Shown here piece by piece: positions 55,956-63,897 of a stretch of 64,000 bases of DNA (its first letter is position 1; every line of letters begins with the position of its first letter). The notes below the pieces were generated by a model. It searched no databases. It was not told the DNA's origin and worked only from the letters and a program-made list of their open reading frames with translations. The DNA lies in assembly GCF_042887685.1 (NCBI RefSeq), contig NZ_JBHVOS010000012.1:68427-132426 (forward strand), given 5' to 3'. The position numbers were made by a program, and so were the translations under genes. This stretch comes from Oerskovia sp042887685 (lineage in GTDB: Bacteria > Actinomycetota > Actinomycetes > Actinomycetales > Cellulomonadaceae).

Positions 55956-56825
55956 GTGACCTGGGACCTCGCCGCGACGCTTCCTCTCGTGGCGCACGCG
56001 CCGCTCGCCGCTGGCGACGGGATCGTGCTGCCCGGCTCGGGCGGGCTCGAGCTCGACCTCCTGACGATCGCCCTCCTGGTCCTCGCGGGCCTGACCGCCG
56101 GCTGGATCGACGCCGTGGTCGGCGGGGGCGGGCTCGTCCAGCTCCCCGCGCTGCTGCTCGTGCCCGGGATCAGCCCGGTCCAGGCGCTCGCGACCAACAA
56201 GCTCGCGAGCATCATGGGCACGTCCGTGAGCGCGACGACGTACTACCGGCGCGTGGGGCCGGACCTGCGGACCGCCGGGCCCATGGCGCTCGCGGCGCTC
56301 GTGGGGGCCGTGGGTGGTGCGGCGCTCGCGTCGAAGATCCCCGCCGAGCTGTTCAAGCCGATCATCCTCGTCGTCCTGATCGCCGTGGCGGTCTACACGA
56401 TCGCCAAGCCGAAGCTGGGGCACACGACCGACCTGCGCTGGGAGGGCAACGGGCACCGGTGGGCCGCGGCGGGGATCGGGCTCGTGATCGGGTTCTACGA
56501 CGGGCTGCTCGGCCCCGGGACGGGGACGTTCTTCGTCATCTCGCTCGTGAGCATCCTGGGGTACGCGTTCCTGCCCGCGTCGGCGCTCGCGAAGATCGCC
56601 AACTTCGCGACCAACGCCGGGGCGCTCATCTTCTTCGTGCCGTACGGCGCGGTGCTGTGGGGCCTGGGGCTCGCGATCGGGGCCGCGAACCTGCTCGGCG
56701 CGTACATCGGGGCACGCATGGCCGTGGCCAGGGGCAGCGGGTTCGTGCGGGTCGTGTTCGTGGTCGTGGTGGGCGCCCTCATCTGCAAGCTGGGGTACGA
56801 CGTCGTCACGAGCCTGGGGGAGTGA
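55956..56825 (+). CDS. TSUP (TauE/SafE) family permease
   Basis: 289 aa, eight helices. LELDLLTIALLVLAGLTAGWIDAVVGGGGLVQLPALLLVPGISPVQALATNKLASIMGTSVSATTYYRR is the typical first repeat; GFYDGLLGPGTGTFFVISLVSILGYAFLPASALAKIANFATNAGAL the second. Family members export or import sulfonates and sulfur oxyanions. GTG at 55956 is chosen because it follows directly on the non-coding spacer; a -10-like GAGACT lies five bases before, so the start is less certain. Confidence 0.9.
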   Translation: MTWDLAATLPLVAHAPLAAGDGIVLPGSGGLELDLLTIALLVLAGLTAGWIDAVVGGGGLVQLPALLLVPGISPVQALATNKLASIMGTSVSATTYYRRVGPDLRTAGPMALAALVGAVGGAALASKIPAELFKPIILVVLIAVAVYTIAKPKLGHTTDLRWEGNGHRWAAAGIGLVIGFYDGLLGPGTGTFFVISLVSILGYAFLPASALAKIANFATNAGALIFFVPYGAVLWGLGLAIGAANLLGAYIGARMAVARGSGFVRVVFVVVVGALICKLGYDVVTSLGE

Positions 56826-56854
56826 GGGGGGCGCGAGGAGGGGCCACCCGCCGC

Positions 56855-56909
56855 CGAGAACGGGGTTGAGGCCGCGACCGGGCTCGGGACGGCCTCAACC
56901 CCGTTCTCG
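56855..56909. terminator. Twenty-bp perfect hairpin after the TSUP gene
   Basis: CGAGAACGGGGTTGAGGCCG (56855-56874) / CGGCCTCAACCCCGTTCTCG (56890-56909), 15-nt loop. Confidence 0.85.
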
Positions 56910-57049
56910 ACCCCGGCCACCGGCTGGGGGTGGTCGCATCCTGGGCCTCCTCCCGGAGGCGCCGGGCGCCGGGCTATCATCGAGCGACTCGACAAACACC
57001 CGGCGGGCCGTTGAGAGAGACGGAGGCCGGCGACGTAACGGAGCAGCAA

Positions 57050-58369
57050 GTGGCACTTGTCGTGCAGAAGTACGGTGGCTCGTCGGTGGCTGATGCGGAG
57101 AGCATCAAGCGGGTGGCGAAGCGCATCGCAGAGACAAAGCGGGCCGGGCACGACGTGGTCGTCGTGGTCTCGGCCATGGGTGACACGACGGACGAGCTCA
57201 TCGATCTCGCCCAGCAGGTCACCCCCCTCCCTCCCCAGCGCGAGATGGACATCCTGCTCACGGCAGGTGAGCGCATCTCGATGTCGCTCCTGGCGATGGC
57301 GATCAACAACCTCGGTGTGAAGGCGAAGTCGTTCACGGGCCAGCAGGCCGGCGTGATCACGGACGCCGTGCACGGCAAGGCGCACATCGTCGACGTCGTC
57401 CCGCACCGCATCCGCGAGACCGTCGAGAAGGGCTCGGTCGCGATCGTCGCCGGGTTCCAGGGCGTCACGCAGAGCACCAACGACGTGACGACGCTCGGAC
57501 GCGGCGGCTCGGACACCACGGCCGTGGCGCTCGCGGCGGGCCTGAGCGCCGACGTGTGCGAGATCTACACCGACGTCGACGGCGTGTTCACCGCGGACCC
57601 GCGCATCGTGCCGACGGCCCGCAAGATCGACCACATCTCCTACGAGGAGATGCTCGACATGGCGGCGAGCGGGGCCAAGGTCCTGGTGCTGCGCTGCGTC
57701 GAGTACGCGCGCCGCTACGGCGTGCCCATCCACGTCCGTTCGTCGTTCTCGACGAAGGCCGGGACGATCGTGTCGAACGACGCGCGCTCGGTGCCGAACG
57801 TCCCCCAGCAGGCTCCCGGCTCCCCGGCCGGCAACGAGGCAGAGGTCATCATGGAAGCTCCGATCATCTCCGGCGTCGCGCACGACCGCAGCGAGGCCAA
57901 GATCACCGTCGTCGGCGTCCCGGACGTGCCGGGCACGGCCGCGCGCATCTTCGAGGTCGTGGCCGGTGCGGGCGCGAACATCGACATGATCGTCCAGAAC
58001 GTCTCGGTCGCGGCCACGGGCCTGACGGACATCTCGTTCACGCTGCCCATGGACGACGGCGCGCTCGCGACCACGGCCCTGGACGCCGTGCGCGACGAGA
58101 TCGGTTTCGCGTCGCTCCAGTACGACGACCAGATCGGCAAGGTCTCGCTCATCGGGGCGGGCATGAAGTCGAGCCCCGGAGTCTCTGCGCAGCTCTTCGG
58201 TGCGCTGCGCGACGCGGGCATCAACATCGAGATGATCTCGACGTCGGAGATCCGCATCTCGGTCGTGACCCGTGCCGACAGCCTCGACGACGCGGTGCGG
58301 GCCATCCACACCGCGTTCGAGCTGGACGGCGAGAGCGAAGCAGTCGTCTACGCCGGCACCGGCCGTTGA
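57050..58369 (+). CDS. lysC: Aspartate kinase
   Basis: 439 aa. KYGGSSVADAESIKRVAKRIAETK, VSAMGDTTDELI, LTAGERISMSLLAMAI, TTLGRGGSDTTAVALAAGL and IYTDVDGVFTADPRIVP make the kinase; two ACT domains follow (GVAHDRSEAKITVVGVPDVPGTAARIFE, KVSLIGAGMKSSPGVSAQLFGAL). First step of Lys/Thr/Met synthesis, usually feedback controlled by Lys plus Thr in this class. GTG with GGAG upstream; a TATCAT -10 at about 56974-56979 gives a leader of ~65 nt. Operon with asd. Confidence 0.97.
   Translation: MALVVQKYGGSSVADAESIKRVAKRIAETKRAGHDVVVVVSAMGDTTDELIDLAQQVTPLPPQREMDILLTAGERISMSLLAMAINNLGVKAKSFTGQQAGVITDAVHGKAHIVDVVPHRIRETVEKGSVAIVAGFQGVTQSTNDVTTLGRGGSDTTAVALAAGLSADVCEIYTDVDGVFTADPRIVPTARKIDHISYEEMLDMAASGAKVLVLRCVEYARRYGVPIHVRSSFSTKAGTIVSNDARSVPNVPQQAPGSPAGNEAEVIMEAPIISGVAHDRSEAKITVVGVPDVPGTAARIFEVVAGAGANIDMIVQNVSVAATGLTDISFTLPMDDGALATTALDAVRDEIGFASLQYDDQIGKVSLIGAGMKSSPGVSAQLFGALRDAGINIEMISTSEIRISVVTRADSLDDAVRAIHTAFELDGESEAVVYAGTGR
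57851..58369 (+). CDS. Internal start: aspartate kinase beta subunit
   Basis: In-frame ATG within lysC (codon 268) preceded by GAGGCAGAGG, giving a 172-aa product with both ACT domains, MEAPIISGVAHDRSEAK at its start. In Corynebacterium and Bacillus the small regulatory beta subunit is made from just such an internal start, so this likely also happens here. The position and ribosome site are seen; expression is inferred. Confidence 0.5.
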   Translation: MEAPIISGVAHDRSEAKITVVGVPDVPGTAARIFEVVAGAGANIDMIVQNVSVAATGLTDISFTLPMDDGALATTALDAVRDEIGFASLQYDDQIGKVSLIGAGMKSSPGVSAQLFGALRDAGINIEMISTSEIRISVVTRADSLDDAVRAIHTAFELDGESEAVVYAGTGR

Positions 58370-58383
58370 GCGAGGAGAGAATC

Positions 58384-59463
58384 ATGAGCAACCAGAACTC
58401 CGCAGGCCTCGTCGTCGGCGTCGTCGGTGCGACCGGTCAGGTCGGCGCCGTGATGCGTCGTCTGCTCGAGGAGCGCGACTTCCCCGTCGCGCAGATCCGC
58501 TACTTCGCCTCCGCGCGCTCCGCGGGCAGCACGCTGCCGTGGAAGGGGGAGGACGTCGTCGTGGAGGACGCGGCCACGGCCGACGTCTCGGGCCTCGACA
58601 TCGCGCTCTTCTCCGCGGGTGGTGCGACCTCCAAGGCGCAAGCCGAGCGCTATGCCGCGGCGGGCGTCGTGGTGATCGACAACTCGTCCGCGTGGCGCAT
58701 GGACCCGGACGTCCCGCTGGTCGTCTCGGAGGTCAACCCCGAGGCGATCCACGAGGCGCGCAAGGGCATCATCGCGAACCCGAACTGCACCACCATGGCC
58801 GCGATGCCGGTCCTCAAGCCGCTCGCGGACGAGGCCGGTCTGGAGCGCCTGATCGTGGCGACGTACCAGGCGGTCTCGGGTGCGGGGCTGGCCGGCGCGG
58901 CCGAGCTGCGCGACCAGGCGGTCGCGGGGGCCGAGCAGGACCTCACGGGCCTGGTCCACTCGGGCGGCGCGGTCTCGTTCCCCGCGCCGGACAAGTTCCC
59001 GCGCAACATCGCGTTCAACGTGGTGCCGCTCGCGGGGTCGATCGTGGACGACGGCGAGGAGGAGACCGACGAGGAGAAGAAGCTCCGCAACGAGTCGCGC
59101 AAGATCCTCGGCCTCCCGGAGCTGCTGGTCGCGGGCACGTGCGTGCGTGTGCCGGTGTTCACGGGGCACTCGCTCGCGATCCACGCCGAGTTCGGCCAGG
59201 CCATCTCGCCCGACCGCGCGCGCGAGCTCCTCGCCGATGCCCCCGGTGTCGCGCTCTCGGACATCCCGAACCCGCTCGAGGCCGCGGGTGCCGACCCGTC
59301 GTTCGTGGGCCGCGTCCGCACCGACCAGAGCGTGCCCGGTGGTCGTGGCCTGGTGCTGTTCGTCTCGAACGACAACCTCCGCAAGGGTGCCGCGCTCAAC
59401 GCGGTGCAGGTCGCGGAGCTGGTCGCGGCGGACCTTGCGAGCAAGGCCTCGACCCCCGCGTGA
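58384..59463 (+). CDS. asd: Aspartate-semialdehyde dehydrogenase
   Basis: 359 aa. VVGVVGATGQVGAVMRRLLEERDFPV Rossmann start, FSAGGATSKAQAERYA, the catalytic Cys in ANPNCTTMAAMPVL (residue ~135), and TFVFTGHSLAIHAEF-like VPVFTGHSLAIHAEFGQ with the catalytic His. ATG with GAGGAGAGAA. It reduces aspartyl phosphate from LysC. Stop is followed by a repeat-type terminator. Confidence 0.97.
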   Translation: MSNQNSAGLVVGVVGATGQVGAVMRRLLEERDFPVAQIRYFASARSAGSTLPWKGEDVVVEDAATADVSGLDIALFSAGGATSKAQAERYAAAGVVVIDNSSAWRMDPDVPLVVSEVNPEAIHEARKGIIANPNCTTMAAMPVLKPLADEAGLERLIVATYQAVSGAGLAGAAELRDQAVAGAEQDLTGLVHSGGAVSFPAPDKFPRNIAFNVVPLAGSIVDDGEEETDEEKKLRNESRKILGLPELLVAGTCVRVPVFTGHSLAIHAEFGQAISPDRARELLADAPGVALSDIPNPLEAAGADPSFVGRVRTDQSVPGGRGLVLFVSNDNLRKGAALNAVQVAELVAADLASKASTPA

Positions 59464-59474
59464 CCCGGCTGTCG

Positions 59475-59506
59475 GGACGAGCGTGACCTGGAGGTCACGC
59501 CGGTCC
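59475..59506. terminator. Palindromic terminator repeat, diverged copy 3
   Basis: GGACGAGCGTGACCT (59475-59489) / AGGTCACGCCGGTCC (59492-59506), one or two mismatches, centre GG instead of CC. Right after the asd stop. Confidence 0.75.
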
Positions 59507-59529
59507 TGACGCCCGCCAGGCGACGCAGT

Positions 59530-59574
59530 GCCCGACGGCGCCCCTCACCTTCCGGTGGGTGGGCGCCGTCGTGC
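59530..59574. terminator. Second hairpin after asd with GCCCGACGGCG core
   Basis: GCCCGACGGCGCCC (59530-59543) / GGGCGCCGTCGTGC (59561-59574), one mismatch, 17-nt loop. Confidence 0.65.
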
Positions 59575-59595
59575 TGTGCGCCGTCCCCGAGAGGT

Positions 59596-59638
59596 GGGCT
59601 GTGGCCCCTGATCCCGACGTGATCAGGGGCCACAGCCC
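59596..59638. terminator. Eighteen-bp hairpin upstream of the GntR-ABC operon
   Basis: GGGCTGTGGCCCCTGATC (59596-59613) / GATCAGGGGCCACAGCCC (59621-59638), loop CCGACGT. A third hairpin in a row after asd; terminator is the simplest reading, although it lies only 36 bp before the operator of the next operon. Confidence 0.55.
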
Positions 59639-59673
59639 ATCTCTGGGTGAGGACCCCTTGCGTCGAGCAATGG

Positions 59674-59711
59674 TTCTATGGTTCATTACTCATGTAATGA
59701 ACCATAGAACG
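59674..59711. promoter_or_regulatory. Operator of the YtrA-type GntR operon: 17-bp inverted repeat
   Basis: GTTCTATGGTTCATTAC (59674-59690) and GTAATGAACCATAGAAC (59695-59711), perfect, centre TCAT. Unusually AT-rich for this genome. It ends 25 bp before the GntR gene. TTCATT (59683-59688) and TAGAAC (59706-59711), spaced 17 bp, are a possible weak promoter inside it. YtrA-family repressors bind long inverted repeats in front of their own operon. Confidence 0.8.
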
Positions 59712-59736
59712 TGCGATCGACGAGAGGATGGGCCCC

Positions 59737-60126
59737 ATGTTCGACGGACCTGAACCCATCTACCTGCAGATCGCCCAGCAGATCCGCGCCCAGATCCTGA
59801 GCGGCGACCTCGCCGAGGAGGAGCAGGTCATGTCCACGACCCAGTACGCGACGACGTTCCGCATCAACCCCGCGACAGCCGCCAAGGCCTTCGCCGGGCT
59901 GGTCGACGAGGGCGTCCTCTACAAGCGGCGCGGCGTCGGCATGTTCGTCGCGACAGGGGCCCGCGAGAAGCTGCTCGCGGAGCACCGCGACCGCTACTTC
60001 GCCGAGGTCCTGCGCCCCGCGCTGGTCCAGGCCGACCTGCTGGGCATCACGCCCGCCGAGATCGTGGACCACGTCCTCGGCCGCGGACCCCAGGACCGCC
60101 CCACCCCGACGGGAGAGACCTCATGA
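59737..60126 (+). CDS. GntR-family regulator, YtrA subfamily
   Basis: 129 aa. FDGPEPIYLQIAQQIRAQILSGDLAEEEQVMSTTQYATTFRINPATAAKAFAGLVDEGVLYKRRGVGMFV winged helix with only a short helical tail (REKLLAEHRDRYFAEVLRPALVQADLLGI), as in YtrA. ATG at 59737 has AGAGGA spaced correctly; the ATG at 59728 overlaps it. Represses the ABC genes that follow until an envelope signal is present. Stop overlaps the ATPase start (ATGA). Confidence 0.92.
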   Translation: MFDGPEPIYLQIAQQIRAQILSGDLAEEEQVMSTTQYATTFRINPATAAKAFAGLVDEGVLYKRRGVGMFVATGAREKLLAEHRDRYFAEVLRPALVQADLLGITPAEIVDHVLGRGPQDRPTPTGETS

Positions 60127-61028
60127 CCGCCCCCACCCGCCCCGAGCCGTTCGGTGTCGAGCTCCGGGACGTGACCCTGAGCTTCGGCAAGGACGAGAAG
60201 CACCCTGCGCTCGACGGCCTGAGCCTCCAGGTGCGCCCGGGCACGATCACGGGCCTGCTCGGCCGCAACGGCGCGGGCAAGACCACCGCCCTCTCGCTCG
60301 TCGCGGCCATGCGTCGGCCCGACGCCGGGACCGTGCTGGTCGACGGCGAGGACCCGTTCGAGAACGCGTGGGCCACGGCCGGCACCCAGCTCGTCCGCGA
60401 GAGCGGCGACACGATCGCCGCGACCAAGGCCTCCGACAGCCTGGGCTACTACGCCGAGATGCGCGAGCACTGGGACGCTGACCTCGCGGCCCGCCTGGTC
60501 GACCTGTTCGAGATCGACCTGCGCAAGGCTCCTGAGAGCCTCTCGCGCGGCAAGCGCTCGGCGCTCGGCGCGATCATCGGGCTCGCGTCGCGTGCGCCGC
60601 TGACGATCTTCGACGAGGTGTACCTCGGGATGGACGCGCCCAGCCGGTACGCGTTCTACGACGCGCTCGTCGAGGACTACGCGGAGCACCCGCGCACGAT
60701 CATCCTGTCGAGCCACCTGATCGACGAGGTCGAGCGGATCTTCGAGGACGTCGTGATCGTGGACAAGGGACGTGTGCTCCTCGCGGAGAGCGTCGAGTCG
60801 GTCCGCGGCAGGGGAGTGAGCCTCACAGGGTCCGCCGCCGTGGTCGAGCAGTTCGTCGACGGTCGCCGGGTGCTGGCCCGCCAGCGCCTGGGCGGCACGG
60901 CCCAGGTCACGCTCTTCGGCACGCTCGACGACGCCGAGCGCACCGCGGCGACCGAGGCGGGCCTCGAGCTCGGCGCGGTGCCGTTGCAGGACCTGTTCGT
61001 GCACCTGACCCGAGAGGAGCGGTCATGA
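60123..61028 (+). CDS. ABC transporter ATP-binding protein (YtrB-like)
   Basis: 301 aa. Walker A GRNGAGKTT, then SLGYYAEMREHWDADLAARLVDLFEIDL, signature LSRGKRSALGAIIGLASRAPLTIFDEVYLGMD, and ILSSHLIDEVERIFEDVVIVD. The S-R-G-K signature and IFDEVYLGMD are characteristic of YtrB-like ATPases. C-terminal ~90 residues without known fold. Coupled to regulator and permease by ATGA overlaps. Confidence 0.92.
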   Translation: MTAPTRPEPFGVELRDVTLSFGKDEKHPALDGLSLQVRPGTITGLLGRNGAGKTTALSLVAAMRRPDAGTVLVDGEDPFENAWATAGTQLVRESGDTIAATKASDSLGYYAEMREHWDADLAARLVDLFEIDLRKAPESLSRGKRSALGAIIGLASRAPLTIFDEVYLGMDAPSRYAFYDALVEDYAEHPRTIILSSHLIDEVERIFEDVVIVDKGRVLLAESVESVRGRGVSLTGSAAVVEQFVDGRRVLARQRLGGTAQVTLFGTLDDAERTAATEAGLELGAVPLQDLFVHLTREERS

Positions 61029-61822
61029 CCGAGAACCTGGTGGGCCCCGCAGCCCTCACCGACCGGGAGGTGCGACGTGCCACGGTGCGGCGCGCGGCCG
61101 AGAAGCGGTCGCTGCGCACCGCCGTCTGGTCGATGGCAGCCGGCACGTGGCAGATCGGCGTGTGGTTCTGGGCGATCGTGCTGGTCATCGCGGGCATCAT
61201 CGGCTACGTCGAGGTACGCACCGACATCCTCGACGGCAGCGTGATCGACGGTGTCGTGAGCGGGTCGGCGAAGTTCTTCCTGTTCGTCATGGGCATCATC
61301 ACCCCCCTCGCCATGATCGCGGTGCACGTCGCGGCAGGAGGTACCCGCCGTTCGTTCATCCGTTCGGCCTGGGTCACGGCGGTGATCCTCGGGGTCACGT
61401 TCGCCGCCGTGGCGGCGGTGCTCGGCTACGTGGAGTGGCTCGTGTTCCGCGCGCAGGGCTGGTCGCCCGAGCTCGACCGGGCCCAGCTCTACGCCGACGG
61501 CGGGCAGGTCGGCACCGCGTTCCTGGTGCAGCTGTTCTTCTGCAGCGTCTACTGGCTCGCGGGTGCGGCGATCGGCATGGGCTACTACGGCTTCGGCGTG
61601 TGGCGCGGGACCTTCGCGATCCCGCCGTTCCTGCTCCCGCTGGTCCTCGTCGAGCTCGCGTTCCAGAGCGGCTACTTCGGCAGGCCGTTCGCCCAGGCGG
61701 TCGGCCTCGCCGACGCCGAGGTGCTCACCGCGGTGGTGGGTGGCCTGCTGAGCCTCGCCGCAGCGGCCTTCGCCTTCCACCTGGTCACCCGGTCGGTGGC
61801 CATCGCTCCCGTCACGACCTGA
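61025..61822 (+). CDS. Membrane protein, permease partner of the YtrA-type operon
   Basis: 265 aa. About six helices: WQIGVWFWAIVLVIAGIIGYVEV, FFLFVMGIITPLAMIAVHVAAGG, AVILGVTFAAVAAVLGYVEWLV, FLVQLFFCSVYWLAGAAIGMGYYGFG, FLLPLVLVELAF and a last one. ATG overlaps the ATPase stop. No strong family motif, but position and topology match the permeases of YtrA-type operons. Substrate probably an envelope-active compound. Confidence 0.8.
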   Translation: MTENLVGPAALTDREVRRATVRRAAEKRSLRTAVWSMAAGTWQIGVWFWAIVLVIAGIIGYVEVRTDILDGSVIDGVVSGSAKFFLFVMGIITPLAMIAVHVAAGGTRRSFIRSAWVTAVILGVTFAAVAAVLGYVEWLVFRAQGWSPELDRAQLYADGGQVGTAFLVQLFFCSVYWLAGAAIGMGYYGFGVWRGTFAIPPFLLPLVLVELAFQSGYFGRPFAQAVGLADAEVLTAVVGGLLSLAAAAFAFHLVTRSVAIAPVTT

Positions 61823-61979
61823 CGGACCTCTGACGACCCTGGCGTCCACGACGCCTTAGCGTGCCGCGTCCCCGACCGGGGCGGGCACACCCACCACAGC
61901 GTTCATCCCGTCCGACGGACGGCGCCCGGGTCCACCGGTGCGCCGCCCGGCGGGCGAACACACCCTCAGGGAGGTCGCC
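61823..61979 (+). promoter_or_regulatory. Spacer between the YtrA-type operon and the last exporter operon
   Basis: Contains a -10-like TAGCGT at 61857-61862, a GC-rich stem starting GTGCC (61861) and ending GGCAC, and a CCGTCC / GGACGG hairpin (61908-61922). So the following ABC genes probably have their own promoter. Nothing else seen. Confidence 0.35.
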
Positions 61980-63032
61980 ATGACCACCGCACACCCCACC
62001 TCGCCCTCGCCGTCCGCAGCGCCGTCACGCTCGACACGTCCGGTGCCCGACGGCGCCGCACCGGCGATCGAGGTCGTCGCCCTGCGCAAGGCGTACGGGA
62101 GCACCGTCGCCGTGCGCGACGTGAGCTTCGCCGTCGGGCCGGGGGAGATCTTCGGCATCCTCGGCCCCAACGGGGCCGGCAAGACGACCACGGTCGAGTG
62201 CCTCGCCGGGCTCCGGCAGGCCGACGCCGGGACCGTCCGGATCCTCGGCCGGGACCCTCAGTCGGACCCGGCCTCGGTGCGCGAGCTCCTGGGCGTCCAG
62301 CTCCAGGAGGCCGAGCTCAACGAGCGCATGACCGTGGCCGAGGCGCTGCGGCTCTACGCCTCGTTCTACGAGGACCCTGCCGACACGGCCGAGCTCATGG
62401 ACCTGCTGGACCTCACCCCGCACCGCGACCGGCAGTTCGCGAAGCTCTCGGGCGGGCAGAAGCAGCGGCTCTCGATCGCGCTCGCGCTCGTCGGGAACCC
62501 GCAGGTCGCGATCCTCGACGAGCTGACCACGGGGCTCGACCCGCAGGCCCGTCGTGCGACGTGGGACCTCGTCGAACGCGTGCGCGACCGGGGCGTGACG
62601 ATCCTGCTCGTGACGCACTTCATGGACGAGGCCGAGCGCCTGTGCGACCGCCTCGTCGTCATCGACCAGGGCGTCGTCGTCGCGGCCGGGTCCCCGGCCG
62701 AGCTCATCGAGTCGGTCGACTCCTCGCGCGTGCTGCGCCTGCGGGTCGAGCCCCACGAGGAGGCCGGCGTCCTCGAGGTCCTCGACGGGCTCGCGGACGT
62801 CCGGGCCGTGGCGCGCGTGGGTCGCGAGATCGAGGTGACCGGGACGCGGCGGGTGCTGCCCGCCGTCGTGCTGGCCCTCGCGGAGCGCGACGTCGTGCCC
62901 GACGTCCGGACCATGACCCGCTCGCTCGAGGACGTGTTCGTGCACGTCACGGGCAGGACGTACGACCACACGGGGGCGACGGGCCCCTCGCCGACCGGCG
63001 ACCCGTCCGACACCGAAGGAGCAGTGCGATGA
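61980..63032 (+). CDS. ABC-2 exporter ATP-binding protein
   Basis: 350 aa. Pro/Ser/Ala head of about 30 residues, then IEVVALRKAYGSTVAVRDVSFAVGPGEIFGILGPNGAGKTTT, VQLQEAELNERMTVAEALRLYASFYEDP, LSGGQKQRLSIALALVGNPQVAILDELTTGLDPQARR (E-L-T-T rather than E-P-T-S), VTHFMDEAERLCDR and an about 90-residue regulatory end. ATG with AGGGAGG. Drug or envelope lipid export; four bases overlap with the permease. Confidence 0.93.
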   Translation: MTTAHPTSPSPSAAPSRSTRPVPDGAAPAIEVVALRKAYGSTVAVRDVSFAVGPGEIFGILGPNGAGKTTTVECLAGLRQADAGTVRILGRDPQSDPASVRELLGVQLQEAELNERMTVAEALRLYASFYEDPADTAELMDLLDLTPHRDRQFAKLSGGQKQRLSIALALVGNPQVAILDELTTGLDPQARRATWDLVERVRDRGVTILLVTHFMDEAERLCDRLVVIDQGVVVAAGSPAELIESVDSSRVLRLRVEPHEEAGVLEVLDGLADVRAVARVGREIEVTGTRRVLPAVVLALAERDVVPDVRTMTRSLEDVFVHVTGRTYDHTGATGPSPTGDPSDTEGAVR

Positions 63033-63868
63033 CCACGCAGACGGCACGGACCACGACCCAGGGCGCCCGCCGGGTGCCCGGCCCCCGGCGCCGCAGGATC
63101 GCCGGCACCGGCTGGCACGGCCTGCGGACCCTGACCCTGACCGAGGCCCGGCTGCTGCTCCGCGACCCGGGGACGGTCTTCTTCGCGCTCTTCTTCCCGA
63201 CCGTCCTGCTCGTGGGCGTGGGCTTCGCGTTCCCCGGCATGCGGGACGTCATCACCGACGCGCCGCCGCCGTGGGAGGGGCTGACCGCGGTCGCCGTCTA
63301 CGTGCCCGTGGCGCTCGCGACCGCGGTCGCCACGGTCGCGCTCACGACCCTGCCCGTCTACTTCGCGACGTTCCGCGAGAAGGGCGTGCTGCGCAGGCTC
63401 TCGACGACCCCCATGAGGCCGCAGGGCCTCATCGGCGCGCACCTGTTCATCAACCTGGTGACGGTCTGCGTCGCGGCGCTGCTCGCGGTGGTCGTGGGGA
63501 GCCTGGTGTTCGACCTCGCGGGCCCCACGAACCTCGCGGTCGTCCTGGCGAGCTTCCTGCTGGGGATCCTGTCGATGTTCTCCCTCGGGATGCTCATCGC
63601 GTCGCGCGCCGGGAAGGCGAGCACCGCGTCGGCGATCGGGATGACGCTGTACTTCCCGATGCTCTTCCTCGCGGGCATGTGGACGCCCGGGCCGGCCATG
63701 CCTGAGGTCGTGCAGACCGTCGCGGGCTACACGCCGCTCGGCGCGGCGACGCAGGCCATGACGACGGGCTGGTTCGGGACGGGCGTCCCGGTGTCGCAGC
63801 TCGTGGTCATGGCGGTGTGGACCGCGGTGCTGCTGCCGGTCGCAGCGAGGCTCTTCCGCTGGTCGTGA
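63029..63868 (+). CDS. ABC-2 type exporter permease
   Basis: 279 aa, six helices. TLTEARLLLRDPGTVFFALFFPTVLLVGVGFAFPGM, TTLPVYFATFREKGVLRRLSTTPMRPQGLIGAHLFINLVTVCVAALLAVVVG (ABC-2 motif with FREKG-x-LRRLxxTP), FLLGILSMFSLGMLIASRAGKASTASAIGMTLYFPMLFLAGMWTPGPAMP. ATG overlaps the ATPase gene. Last complete gene of the window. Confidence 0.93.
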   Translation: MTTQTARTTTQGARRVPGPRRRRIAGTGWHGLRTLTLTEARLLLRDPGTVFFALFFPTVLLVGVGFAFPGMRDVITDAPPPWEGLTAVAVYVPVALATAVATVALTTLPVYFATFREKGVLRRLSTTPMRPQGLIGAHLFINLVTVCVAALLAVVVGSLVFDLAGPTNLAVVLASFLLGILSMFSLGMLIASRAGKASTASAIGMTLYFPMLFLAGMWTPGPAMPEVVQTVAGYTPLGAATQAMTTGWFGTGVPVSQLVVMAVWTAVLLPVAARLFRWS

Positions 63869-63897
63869 GCCAGCGGGTGGGTGCGTCGAGCCGCGTG

